Source: JBGSST01 sp041736915
Lineage (GTDB): Bacteria; Bdellovibrionota; FAC87; UBA2466
Length of the DNA: 34,085 bases
Direction of reading: 5' to 3'
Assembly: GCA_041736915.1 (NCBI GenBank)
Contig: JBGSST010000253.1
Location: 1-34,085, forward strand
Part shown: positions 16,009-23,480 of the stretch, piece by piece
How the letters are laid out: every line of letters starts with the position of its first letter
Position numbering within the stretch: the first letter of the stretch is position 1
The notes under the pieces: generated by a model
Told to the model about the DNA's origin: nothing
The model's input: the letters and a program-made list of their open reading frames with translations, nothing else
The model's database searches: none
Program-made: the position numbers and the translations under genes

Positions 16009-16503
16009 ATGTCGAATCGTACAGAAATTGCCACGTTTGCGGCTGGATGTTTTTGGGGGGTGGAAGAGCTGATCCGTGAGCTTCCTGGCGTAAAGACCAC
16101 GCAGGTAGGGTACACGGGCGGCAAGTCACCCAATCCGATCTACGAAATGGTGAAGTTGGGCACCACCGGCCACGCCGAGGCCATTCAGATTGAGTTCGAC
16201 CCCGACAAGCTATCGTACGAGGACTTACTGCGATCTTTTTTCCGCTTGCACGATCCCACGACGCGCAACCGCCAAGGCAACGATATCGGCTCACAGTATC
16301 GATCGGCCATTTTTTTTCACTCGGAAGAGCAGAAAAAATCGGCGGAGAAGATTCGCGCGGAAATTGACGAGTCCGGCAAGTGGAAGGCTCCGGTGGTGAC
16401 CGAGATCGTGGCGGCGGCTCAGTTTTACGATGCCGAGGATTACCACCAGGACTACCTGAAGAAAAACCCCAACGGGTACACCTGTCACTTCTGGCGCGAC
16501 TAG
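16009..16503 (+). CDS. msrA: Peptide methionine-S-sulfoxide reductase MsrA
   Basis: A 164-residue enzyme that reduces methionine (S)-sulfoxide in proteins and free methionine, repairing oxidative damage. The catalytic Cys14 lies in AGCFWG, followed by VGYTGG and the GHAEAIQIEFDP block; all are standard for MsrA. There is no signal peptide and no fused MsrB. The C-terminus ends YTCHFWRD, so a Cys just before the end may act as resolving residue. I chose ATG 16009 because the family core begins a few residues later; the frame remains open far upstream only by chance. A bcp peroxiredoxin lies about 3 kb away on the other strand. Confidence 0.95.
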   Translation: MSNRTEIATFAAGCFWGVEELIRELPGVKTTQVGYTGGKSPNPIYEMVKLGTTGHAEAIQIEFDPDKLSYEDLLRSFFRLHDPTTRNRQGNDIGSQYRSAIFFHSEEQKKSAEKIRAEIDESGKWKAPVVTEIVAAAQFYDAEDYHQDYLKKNPNGYTCHFWRD

Positions 16504-16528
16504 CTGCGCTTTCCGCCCGTAGCCGGGG

Positions 16529-16540
16529 TAAAATCTAGGA
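16529..16540 (+). promoter_or_regulatory. -10-like element six bases before a start codon
   Basis: TAAAAT (16529-16534) is a five-of-six -10 match ending six bases before ATG 16541. No convincing -35 is visible. The TAGGA touching the ATG is too close to act as a ribosome site, so this is another leaderless candidate. Confidence 0.4.
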
Positions 16541-17311
16541 ATGAACCTCGCCTGGCGTTTGCTTCCTTGGATGTTTTTTTCGGCCATCGCTTTCGCCGAA
16601 ACGGAGCCGGTCTTCGTGCATTGCAAGCCCAAGGAGGTCGAACTCAAGGCCCGTATCAAGGCCCTCTATTGGAAAGGCGAGATCGAGTCGCGCTGGTGCC
16701 GCGGCAAGCGATCGGGGCGTTACCCGCTGGTCATCTCCTGCAGCCCCGGCACCGCCGGCAACTCGCACCTGACCACCTTCACCTACGACACGCCTTTGCT
16801 CGTCAATCAGGCCAAGGTCGATATCGACCCCACGGTGGATGAGGTGTGGGACAAGGGGCTTCCGCACGGCCTGGCCCACGCCATTCTGCCAACCTGCTTT
16901 CCCGGGCAAGTCCCGGTGCTAGACATTCCTGCGTGGATTCTCGAAGGGCTCGCGCAGTCGATCTACTCCGGAATCTGGGCGGACTATCAGAAAGCGTTTG
17001 GTAAAGAAGGGACGAAGAACTTTCAGAAGTTAGAAGACCTTTGGTTCGCGGAAAGTCGTGAGCTGACATTCTTAACGCAGGCTGGGCTGCTGGTGAAGTA
17101 CCTGAGCGAAGAGGTGGCGGGCCCGGCGAAGTTCATCGAGTTCGTGACCGAGCTCGGGTTCGATCGCGCCCCTTCACGCTCGCTGGCCTCAATGGGTCAA
17201 TATGTGCGCACGTTCAAGAAGGTCTACGGGCAGTCGGTAACCGATCTCGAAGATGGCTTTCGCGCTTACGTTAAGCGCGAGGCGGCCAAAAAAGCTCAGG
17301 GCGCCGAGTAG
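16541..17311 (+). CDS. Exported peptidase-like protein with degenerate HExxH motif
   Basis: A 256-residue protein with signal peptide (MNLAWRLLPWMFFSAIAFA, cleavage near Ala19). A segment HGLAH at 109-113 is followed 22 residues later by PAWILEGLAQ with Glu135. The spacing and the WxxEGLA block copy gluzincin metallopeptidases of the HExxH-plus-Glu type, but the catalytic Glu of HExxH is Gly110. The zinc ligands His109, His113 and Glu135 may remain while proteolysis is lost. Cys28, Cys53, Cys67 and Cys119 suggest disulfides in the periplasm. The likely interpretation is an inactive peptidase homologue used for binding; a different catalytic scheme cannot be excluded. It overlaps the convergent GT87-like gene by 16 bp. 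Confidence 0.72.
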   Translation: MNLAWRLLPWMFFSAIAFAETEPVFVHCKPKEVELKARIKALYWKGEIESRWCRGKRSGRYPLVISCSPGTAGNSHLTTFTYDTPLLVNQAKVDIDPTVDEVWDKGLPHGLAHAILPTCFPGQVPVLDIPAWILEGLAQSIYSGIWADYQKAFGKEGTKNFQKLEDLWFAESRELTFLTQAGLLVKYLSEEVAGPAKFIEFVTELGFDRAPSRSLASMGQYVRTFKKVYGQSVTDLEDGFRAYVKREAAKKAQGAE

Positions 17312-18510
17312 CGCCGCTGACGCCACGCCGTCCATAGACCCAACCCCAGTAAAGCCATAAGTAGCAGCGTGGTGACGAAAGCCTTCAAGCGCAGATCGTA
17401 AAAGGTGCGGTACCACGCGCGCGGTACGAGATCGGAGTACGCGAGCGAGATTAAAAAGTAGGAGGCCAGTAGCCCTGCCGTTTGGGCTTTCACCGTAACC
17501 CTGGCCCGGTCCCCGAAATAGAGTAACGCGAGCACCGCCGGCGTGTACCATAGGTACGCATTCGATTGGCTCAGGGGAGAAAACGCCACGACGTAAAGGC
17601 AGCCCAGCCCCAGGGCGAATAGCAGGCCGTTCGCCCGTTCGGACTCGCCCTCGGGACGGCGTAGAAAAACCGCGGCCCCCAGCCCCACCGCAACTACACC
17701 CATCAGGCGACGAGCTTCCGCGAGTTCGAAATTCAGCCCCCACGCGCGGCCGAGAAATCCGTAAAGGTGCTGATAGACCGCCTTGGTCCACTCTCCGGAA
17801 ACCTGCGCGTCGATTCCCGCCATCCACGCGCGATTCACGTTGAGAAAGTGAGCCCAATCTCCCATTAAAGGCCAGGGTAAAGCCCACAGCAGCGCCGACG
17901 TCACTGCGAACGATACGAGGAACTTCACGCCGCTACGCTGGCGCACTAGTACTGCCGCCCCTAGCAAAGCTACCGGTAAGGCCTGCAGCTTGAAGTTAGC
18001 GGTGATTGCCAAACCTATCCCCGCCGCCACGTCGCGCCCTTCTAGCCAGTACGCGAAGGCTAACAGGCAGCCGCCGACCAGCGACAGTTCGAACTTGACG
18101 CCGGTAATCGCCCCCGAGAGTTCGGAGGTGACCATCAACCAGAATAGGTTACGCAATGGATGTTGAGTCCAGTCGAACTTTAGGCGTGCGGCCAGCGCAC
18201 GCGAAAACCGCAGTAACCCGTAAAAGAAAAAGGCCACCGACAGCCACACGTACAAGCTCTGAAAAAACGGCTCCGGCGGAAACGAGAACCAAGAAAAGAA
18301 GAACAGCGCGGACGCCGGAGAATAAAGAAACGGGCCCGTACACCGAGGAAGAATCACGCCATACGGAATGCGGCCGTCAAAAAGCCAGCGCGACGCTTCG
18401 GTGGGAAAAATAAAGTGCTCCCCTACCGGCCGCAAAGCTACCGTCACGAGCGACAGTAAGCTAACGAGCGCGCAAACACCGGCCCCCCAGTTCCGTCTGA
18501 GCCAGACCAT
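17296..18510 (-). CDS. Polytopic membrane protein, GT87 (DUF2029)-like mannosyltransferase
   Basis: A 404-residue protein with about 10-12 hydrophobic segments. The long loop after the first segment contains SRWLFDGRIPYG and LYSPASALFF, the position and style of the acidic and proline-rich signature of GT87/DUF2029 polyprenyl-phosphate-dependent sugar transferases. Such enzymes add mannose or arabinose-type sugars on the periplasmic side. I use ATG 18510 because it shares its first base with the last base of the TAA of the upstream methyltransferase, so translation is probably coupled. An upstream start at 18543 lies within that gene. The substrate is unknown. Confidence 0.75.
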   Translation of the reverse strand: MVWLRRNWGAGVCALVSLLSLVTVALRPVGEHFIFPTEASRWLFDGRIPYGVILPRCTGPFLYSPASALFFFSWFSFPPEPFFQSLYVWLSVAFFFYGLLRFSRALAARLKFDWTQHPLRNLFWLMVTSELSGAITGVKFELSLVGGCLLAFAYWLEGRDVAAGIGLAITANFKLQALPVALLGAAVLVRQRSGVKFLVSFAVTSALLWALPWPLMGDWAHFLNVNRAWMAGIDAQVSGEWTKAVYQHLYGFLGRAWGLNFELAEARRLMGVVAVGLGAAVFLRRPEGESERANGLLFALGLGCLYVVAFSPLSQSNAYLWYTPAVLALLYFGDRARVTVKAQTAGLLASYFLISLAYSDLVPRAWYRTFYDLRLKAFVTTLLLMALLGLGLWTAWRQRRYSAP

Positions 18511-19343
18511 TAAAACGCCTGACCGCTCGCTTGTACCGGACAATAAAAAAAGACCGAGTCCGGATCTTCTTTAAGCTTGTCCAGCTCGTTCGTCATCTCT
18601 TCGACTTCCGCCTCGGTGGTGCGCTTGGCTTTCAAAAGCCCAGGCGTTCCGCTGAGCAACAGCCGCGTCCAATACTCAATCATCTGCGCGCGTAGCTTCG
18701 GCGTGCGATTGTCGTAATGGTAGCTCTTCACCTCGGTAGTGATGTTCTGAAAGCCGGACGCCATGAGGTAGTTGCCGAGCTTGGCCCCCACGAACGGATC
18801 GCCGCCCAAGTTCCACTGGTGATCGTTGAAGGCAAACCAGAACTTGCTGGTGGCCGGGCTGTAGGGATGCAAAAAGAAAGTGGCGTTTAGCACTTCCGTG
18901 CAATAAATCAGGCCGCCCGGCCTTAGCACGCGACGGACTTCTTTCAAAATGTCGACGGGGCTGGCTACGTGCTCGAGAAAGAAACATACGAACGCGCCAT
19001 CGTACTCGTTGTCTGCGTACGGCAGATTCATCGCATCGCCAAGCGACAGCTTTACCCGCCCCTGCTTGATGTACTTATCGAGGCGTTTTTTCGCGCGCTC
19101 GATCTGCTCCTTCGCCGCATCGATGCCGTGAATTTCCAGGTTAGGGAACCGTTCCAGAAGGATCTCGGTTTGCGCGCCGACTCCGCACCCTACTTCGACA
19201 ATCCGGCGAGCCTGCGAAAAGTCGATCTTCTCGTAAACCATCGGCTCGAGAAATCGGGCCTGCTCGTACAACCGGTCTTGCTCGTCTTTCGAATAACCGT
19301 GCAGGTAGCCCTTTGCCTTGTCCTTCATTTTCTTGCTGGTCAT
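18510..19343 (-). CDS. Class I SAM-dependent methyltransferase
   Basis: A 277-residue Methyltransf_11/25-like enzyme. Motif I is VEVGCGVGAQT at about residues 48-58, the acidic end of beta 2 is GIDAAKEQ, and DAMNLPYADNEYDGAFV plus LRPGGLIYCTEV mark motifs II and III. No zinc ribbon or membrane segment is present. The C-terminal part has an extra helical region with many Glu/Lys. ATG 19343 overlaps the bcp stop in ATGA, and its stop overlaps the start of the GT87-like gene, so it is translated as the middle gene of a coupled trio. A lipid or glycan substrate would fit the downstream neighbour, but this is inference. Confidence 0.85.
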   Translation of the reverse strand: MTSKKMKDKAKGYLHGYSKDEQDRLYEQARFLEPMVYEKIDFSQARRIVEVGCGVGAQTEILLERFPNLEIHGIDAAKEQIERAKKRLDKYIKQGRVKLSLGDAMNLPYADNEYDGAFVCFFLEHVASPVDILKEVRRVLRPGGLIYCTEVLNATFFLHPYSPATSKFWFAFNDHQWNLGGDPFVGAKLGNYLMASGFQNITTEVKSYHYDNRTPKLRAQMIEYWTRLLLSGTPGLLKAKRTTEAEVEEMTNELDKLKEDPDSVFFYCPVQASGQAF

Positions 19344-19801
19344 GAAAGTGACTCTACGACTTCGGTTACGTGACCGTTGATTTTTACCTTAGGGAAGATC
19401 TTTTCAATCTTACCGGTGGGGCCAATGACGAACGTGGTGCGTTCGATGCCCATGTACTTGCGCCCGTACATCGATTTTTCCTTCCACACCCCGTAGGTCT
19501 CACACATTTTGCCGCCTTCATCCGACAGCAGCGGAAAATTGAGGTCGTGGGTTTCCTTGAACTTGGCGAGCTTCTTTACCGGGTCCTTGCTGACGCCAAG
19601 CACGACGGCTTTCTTCTTTTTCAACGCCGCTGAGCTATCGCGAAAATCGCAGGCCTCTTGCGTGCAGCCGCTGGTGAGCGCCTTTGGGTAGAAGAAAATG
19701 ATGACCGGCTTCCCCTTGAAGTCCTTGAGGCTGACCTCGTTGCCTGCGTCGTCGACGAGGTCAAAGGCCGGGGCTTTATCGCCTTCTTTAAGCGTGGGCA
19801 T
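19340..19801 (-). CDS. bcp: Thioredoxin-dependent peroxiredoxin, Bcp/PrxQ type
   Basis: A 153-residue cytoplasmic peroxidase that reduces hydrogen and organic peroxides with thioredoxin. The active site is FYPKALTSGCTQEAC, with peroxidatic Cys46 and resolving Cys51 five residues later, as in the atypical two-Cys PrxQ group. The TSGC differs slightly from the common TPGC. The start ATG 19801 has AGGAG eight bases upstream, but that site lies within a perfect inverted repeat. It is the first gene of a coupled trio and follows the 402-residue exported-protein gene by 37 bases. Confidence 0.95.
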   Translation of the reverse strand: MPTLKEGDKAPAFDLVDDAGNEVSLKDFKGKPVIIFFYPKALTSGCTQEACDFRDSSAALKKKKAVVLGVSKDPVKKLAKFKETHDLNFPLLSDEGGKMCETYGVWKEKSMYGRKYMGIERTTFVIGPTGKIEKIFPKVKINGHVTEVVESLS

Positions 19802-19803
19802 GG

Positions 19804-19833
19804 GAAATCTCCTAAAAATGGTTAGGAGATTTC
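19804..19833 (-). promoter_or_regulatory. Perfect 12-bp inverted repeat covering the bcp ribosome binding site
   Basis: GAAATCTCCTAA (19804-19815) and TTAGGAGATTTC (19822-19833) are exact complements around a six-base spacer. In the bcp mRNA the 3' arm contains the AGGAG used by bcp, so the folded hairpin would hide it. It could act as an RNA thermometer or a translational switch, or the DNA palindrome could be an operator. The stem has no U-tract on the transcript and is not a standard terminator. Confidence 0.7.
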
Positions 19834-19838
19834 TACCA

Positions 19839-21047
19839 TCAGAACGCGTATTTTTCGAGATTGGTCGAGAAGATGTCGTTGGGTTCGGCGCTAAATCGTA
19901 CCTCGTTGTCCGTTTCGCCGAACGCCCCGTCCCCCACTCCTGCAGAGTACAGATCGTTGCAAGATTTACGGAACGGATACTGCTCGATTCCCGGAATTAC
20001 CCAGTCTTCAAACAGCAAGGGATCGAGTTTGCCGACGTAGGCCGGTGTGGTTTTGATGTCTTTCAGCCAGAAAGCGTCCATTTGCGTAGAGTCGCGGAAC
20101 GAGGTGTTGCGGGCGTGGCCCTTATCGCTGAGCGCTTCTTCAGTCTGCGCAATCAGTACGAGATCCCCTTTGGTGCCACGTACGTGCCAGCGGTAGCAGC
20201 CAAACTGATTCGGATAGCGTTTGGCCTGCGGCTCCATCACGGTCGTCTGCAGATGGAAGGCCCCGGTCAAAACGTTGTAGCGAAGCTCGCCGTAAATCGC
20301 GCGATCGCCGGTGGTCCCTTTTTCGCCGACACTTTCCAGGTAGGCGGACTGAAACTCGGCACCCAGATACTTGATGGCCTGCTCGTTCTCTCCCCGGTCC
20401 CATTGTAGATAGCCCACCTGATGGCGGTCTTCGGGATAAAGCCCTTGCAGACCTTCGATGAGAAAACCACGTGAGTGCCCGTTCTTACCCGACCAGTAAA
20501 GGACCAGCGACGTGGCCCCATCCACCATTACGACGGCCTTCGCTTCATACTGGGCTTCGATGGCCCATTTTTCTTGCGGCACCATCACCTCTACGTCGAC
20601 CTTCTGCTCGAGGTACTTTAGCGACGTACGGACCGGCAGACCGTTGAAGGACTTCAGTCCCATCCCTTTCGAAAGATGGCAAAGCGTGGTTTCCGCACGA
20701 GCGGGTACGGCGCGGTTCAACCAACGGAAAACGCGGTTGAACTCCTGCAGCTCGCGGTTTTCGTACTGGCGCGAAGAGTCGACAGCTTTCCATGCCTCAT
20801 CCAGGATCGGCTGGCACAAAAAGTCAGCGGCCCGGCGACCGTCCGCCGAGGTGAAGCCACCCGCTTCGGACTTACCGAAAAATTTTTGCGCGAGTGGCAA
20901 GAAGAAGGACAGGTTGGCGCTTTGGGCCCCCTGCGTGCGGGCCCACTCCGAGACGTTTTCGATCCGCGACGCAACGCCGCCAACCATGTTGTAAGCGAGG
21001 GCTACGCCCACCACGACCAGTACGATAAGGCAGTAGGCGCGTCTCAT
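19839..21047 (-). CDS. Exported or membrane-anchored protein of unknown function
   Basis: A 402-residue protein with one N-terminal hydrophobic segment (about residues 4-20) that is either an anchor or an uncleaved signal, since no clear cleavage site follows. The rest looks soluble: a helical first part (residues 25-115) and a long beta-rich part with many aromatic residues. Four Cys residues are widely spaced. I recognise no domain. ATG 21047 overlaps the TGA of the 49-residue lipoprotein gene (ATGA), so the two are probably made in fixed ratio and may interact. It lies 37 bases upstream of bcp and may share its transcript. Confidence 0.75.
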   Translation of the reverse strand: MRRAYCLIVLVVVGVALAYNMVGGVASRIENVSEWARTQGAQSANLSFFLPLAQKFFGKSEAGGFTSADGRRAADFLCQPILDEAWKAVDSSRQYENRELQEFNRVFRWLNRAVPARAETTLCHLSKGMGLKSFNGLPVRTSLKYLEQKVDVEVMVPQEKWAIEAQYEAKAVVMVDGATSLVLYWSGKNGHSRGFLIEGLQGLYPEDRHQVGYLQWDRGENEQAIKYLGAEFQSAYLESVGEKGTTGDRAIYGELRYNVLTGAFHLQTTVMEPQAKRYPNQFGCYRWHVRGTKGDLVLIAQTEEALSDKGHARNTSFRDSTQMDAFWLKDIKTTPAYVGKLDPLLFEDWVIPGIEQYPFRKSCNDLYSAGVGDGAFGETDNEVRFSAEPNDIFSTNLEKYAF

Positions 21048-21193
21048 TGGTTACCCCGCTCGGCATCGGTTCCCAAAACTCGGGGAAGTTCTTTGGTTTC
21101 GGACTGGGGCCGGGTGCAGGCACCCGTGGCGAACAGCACCAACATGAAGACAATCCAGACGGACTTCGGAGCGCGCGATTTAAAAAGTCCCAT
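21044..21193 (-). CDS. Small lipoprotein (49 residues)
   Basis: An open frame from ATG 21193, with a run of six G and AAAC just upstream as ribosome site. It encodes a positively charged start (MGLFKSRAPK), a hydrophobic segment (VWIVFMLVLFA) and a Cys at 26 in FATGAC, which resembles a weak lipobox. The mature peptide would be only about 24 residues, ending DAERGNQ. Its TGA overlaps the ATG of the 402-residue gene. The overlap, ribosome site and signal-like N-terminus make it a real gene rather than chance. Thr at the -3 position makes lipidation less certain; it could be a short membrane peptide. Confidence 0.6.
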   Translation of the reverse strand: MGLFKSRAPKSVWIVFMLVLFATGACTRPQSETKELPRVLGTDAERGNQ

Positions 21194-21312
21194 GTTTCCC
21201 CCCTGCTACTCCTTAATCGTAACTGGGCGGCGTAGGCTTAGTGTGCTCAAACCTAGGAGAAAATCTCAAACAGCGAATACCCCGTTGGCCGATTGTGCGA
21301 TTTCTTTCACAT

Positions 21313-21341
21313 TTGCCGGGAAACCACGATTCCTCTAACGT
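21313..21341 (+). promoter_or_regulatory. Promoter of pyrFE, predicted leaderless
   Basis: TTGCCG (21313-21318) and TAACGT (21336-21341) are 17 bases apart. TAACGT ends seven bases before GTG 21349, which coincides with the start expected from PyrF homology. The -10 is a weak three-of-six match. Confidence 0.4.
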
Positions 21342-21348
21342 GGGCTTC

Positions 21349-22074
21349 GTGCCGAACTCTCAGAACTCCCCCAAAGACCGATTGATGGTGGCCCTCGACG
21401 TGAACGATTGGGCCGAGGCTAAGAAGCTGGTGGCGCGGCTGGCGCCGCACGTAGGCTACTTCAAAGTTGGACTCGAGTTGCTGACCGCGGTTGGCGCCCC
21501 GGCGGTGGTTAGCCACATCAAAAGCTGCGGCGGAAAACTGTTCTATGACGGCAAGTTTAGTGACATTCCCAATACCATCGCCGGCGCCTCGCAGGCCGCA
21601 GCCCAAATGGGAGTAGAGTTTTTCGATCTGCATGCCAACTGTGGCCTCGAGTCGATGAAGGAGGCAGTGCGCCACAAGAAAAGCTCGCGCGTGCTGGCCG
21701 TGACGGTATTGACCTCGTTCGACGAGGCGGGTTGCCGAGAAGTCTTCGGTACCACCGTGCGCGAGCGAGTCTCTTCGCTGGCCGTTCTCGCGGCCCAGGC
21801 GACGGTGGATGGCATTGTCTGTTCGGCCGCCGATCTTGGATTTTTGAAAGAAGTGGAAGCTACCCGTAAGTTGCTTAAGGTAACGCCGGGCATCCGGCCC
21901 ACCTGGGCCGACACCAATGACCAGAAACGCATTTTCACTCCGAAGGACGCGATTGCGGCCGGGGCCGACTACCTCGTGGTAGGCCGGCCGATCTTGAACC
22001 CGCCGTCGTCGATTGGCTCGCCGGAAGAAGCGGCCAAGCGTATCGTGGGTGAAATCGAGGAGGCCCGCCCGTGA
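21349..22074 (+). CDS. pyrF: Orotidine 5'-phosphate decarboxylase
   Basis: A 241-residue enzyme that converts OMP to UMP, the last step of de novo pyrimidine synthesis. The TIM-barrel landmarks are present: LMVALDV near the N-terminus, FKVGLELL, the catalytic DGKFSDIPNT (Asp-x-Lys-x-x-Asp), and DYLVVGRPI near the C-terminal phosphate site. The usual Leu between the first Asp and Lys is Gly, a mild difference. I use GTG 21349, giving MPNSQNSPKDRLMVALDV, the normal family length. The frame is open further upstream but that part is not family-like. The stop overlaps the GTG of pyrE (GTGA), so the two genes form an operon. Confidence 0.93.
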   Translation: MPNSQNSPKDRLMVALDVNDWAEAKKLVARLAPHVGYFKVGLELLTAVGAPAVVSHIKSCGGKLFYDGKFSDIPNTIAGASQAAAQMGVEFFDLHANCGLESMKEAVRHKKSSRVLAVTVLTSFDEAGCREVFGTTVRERVSSLAVLAAQATVDGIVCSAADLGFLKEVEATRKLLKVTPGIRPTWADTNDQKRIFTPKDAIAAGADYLVVGRPILNPPSSIGSPEEAAKRIVGEIEEARP

Positions 22075-22688
22075 CCCAAGACCAGATTATGCAGCTGTTG
22101 GAAAAGACCGGGGCTTTGATTCCCAACGGCCATTTTCTCTACACCTCGGGGCGGCACGGTAAGGCGTACGTGAACAAAGACGCTCTTTACCCGCACATCG
22201 AAATTGCGTCCGCCATCGGTCGCGCGTTCGCAGCCCGTTTTATCGACGATAACATCGACGTGGTAGTCGGCCCGGCGCTGGGCGGGATCATTTTGTCGCA
22301 GTGGACGGCGTACCACATGAACAAACTAGACCCGAAGAAAGAGGTCTTGAGCGTTTATGCGGAAAAGGTGGAAGACACGCTGGCCCTCAAACGAGGGTAC
22401 GACAAGCTCGTTCACGGCAAACGCGTCCTCATCGTAGAAGACATTATCACCACGGGCTCGTCGGTGATTAAAACCATGGACGCGGTTCACGCGGCCGGAG
22501 GCCAAGTGTTCGGCGTCGCGGTGATCTGCAATCGCGGCGGCCTAACGGTAGCGGACCTCAAAGACGTAACGGCCCTATACGATCTGGCTCGACTGCCGCT
22601 GGACTCGTGGACGGCCGAAGACTGCCCTGCCTGCAAAGAAGGCCTTCCGCTTTCCACCCAATTCGGCAAAGCCAAGCGGCTAACTTAA
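22071..22688 (+). CDS. pyrE: Orotate phosphoribosyltransferase
   Basis: A 205-residue enzyme that joins orotate with PRPP to give OMP, the substrate of pyrF just upstream. The PRPP-binding motif VLIVEDIITTGSS (about residues 123-135) is intact, and GPALGGIIL marks the pyrophosphate loop. The C-terminal segment CPACKEGLPL resembles the longer PyrE form rather than the E. coli type. Start GTG overlaps the pyrF TGA; AGGAGG seven bases upstream serves as ribosome site. The stop codon lies inside the left arm of a strong terminator. Confidence 0.94.
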   Translation: MTQDQIMQLLEKTGALIPNGHFLYTSGRHGKAYVNKDALYPHIEIASAIGRAFAARFIDDNIDVVVGPALGGIILSQWTAYHMNKLDPKKEVLSVYAEKVEDTLALKRGYDKLVHGKRVLIVEDIITTGSSVIKTMDAVHAAGGQVFGVAVICNRGGLTVADLKDVTALYDLARLPLDSWTAEDCPACKEGLPLSTQFGKAKRLT

Positions 22689-22717
22689 CAAAAAGGGAGG
22701 GACTCCCTTTTTGTTAA
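22685..22717. terminator. Bidirectional terminator containing both convergent stop codons
   Basis: Perfect 15-bp arms (TTAACAAAAAGGGAG and its complement) flank a GGA loop. The A-run and T-run on either side of the GC core give a U-tract in both directions. The TAA of pyrE (22686-22688) lies in the left arm and the TAA of the CoA-binding gene (22716-22714) in the right arm. Confidence 0.9.
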
Positions 22718-23091
22718 CCGGGGAATTGGGACGGGGACGTTCCAATGCCTACGATGGAGCAGGCGGCGATCATCGTAAGGCCCAGCTCTTCGCCCTTGGC
22801 GATTAGCTCGTCGCTTTCCGCGCCGGGATTCAGCCACACTTCGTCGCACTTCTTTTTCGCGATATCCTCAATCACCTTCAGCCCGACCTGCGGAGGCAGG
22901 TAAACGCTGATCATGTCGAGGTGCTCGGCCGGCACTTCCAAGATCGACTTATAGGCTTTGATGCCTTCGACTTCGGCTTCCTTGGGATTGATCGGATACA
23001 CGGTGTACCCCTTCTCCCGAAAGGCGCGTACTGCTTTATTTCCGAACTTGGAGCGGTCCGTGCTCGCTCCGATAATGGCTACCGATGGCAT
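22714..23091 (-). CDS. CoA-binding domain protein (YccU-like)
   Basis: A 125-residue protein made of one Rossmann-type CoA_binding domain: VAIIGASTDRSKFGNKAVRAF at the nucleotide loop, then YPINPKEAEVEG, VYLPPQ and the conserved WLNPGAES. Homologues bind CoA or acyl-CoA; the E. coli version is YccU and its role is not settled. ATG 23091 has GAGGT five bases upstream and starts two bases after the DUF423 stop, so it belongs to that operon. A longer reading from 23136 lacks a ribosome site and would overlap the DUF423 gene. Confidence 0.88.
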   Translation of the reverse strand: MPSVAIIGASTDRSKFGNKAVRAFREKGYTVYPINPKEAEVEGIKAYKSILEVPAEHLDMISVYLPPQVGLKVIEDIAKKKCDEVWLNPGAESDELIAKGEELGLTMIAACSIVGIGTSPSQFPG

Positions 23092-23093
23092 AG

Positions 23094-23468
23094 TTACCTC
23101 GCTATTTTGAGTGCCGACACAAAGAACAAAATCCAACCGGCTAAAAACGCCGTGCCGCCAATTGGCGTGATCGCCCCCAGCACGCGAATGCCCGTAAAGG
23201 TCAGCGCGTAAAGGCTTCCCGAGAAAACCAGAATTCCGAAAATGAAACAGTAGCCGGAGCCCTTCCAGGCCTCGGCCCCTTGGGTAAGCGCCAGCCCCCC
23301 CACCACCAGCAACGCCAGCGCATGATAAAACTGGTACGTCACCGCCGTTTGAAAAATGCCGAGCGAGTACGCGTCCAACTTATCTTTGAGCGCGTGGGCC
23401 GCGAAGGCCCCGAGACAAACTGCTAGAAACCCGAAGGCCGAACCGGCCATTAAGAAATGTCGTGCCAT
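23094..23468 (-). CDS. DUF423 membrane protein (YgdD-like)
   Basis: A 124-residue protein with four hydrophobic segments. The family signature GAFAAHALKDKLD near the N-terminus, the TAVTYQFYHALALL block and the closing ITPIGGTAFLAGW are all typical of DUF423. Homologues are inner-membrane proteins of unknown function. The gene lies between the YdjM-like and CoA-binding genes with gaps of 12 and 2 bases, so the three are almost surely co-transcribed. No clear Shine-Dalgarno is visible before ATG 23468. Confidence 0.92.
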   Translation of the reverse strand: MARHFLMAGSAFGFLAVCLGAFAAHALKDKLDAYSLGIFQTAVTYQFYHALALLVVGGLALTQGAEAWKGSGYCFIFGILVFSGSLYALTFTGIRVLGAITPIGGTAFLAGWILFFVSALKIAR

Positions 23469-23480
23469 GGAGCCGCCATA

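Noticed and set aside
16291..16909. Overlapping minus-strand frames opposite msrA and the peptidase-like gene
   Set aside because: Antisense shadows of well-supported genes; no ribosome sites.
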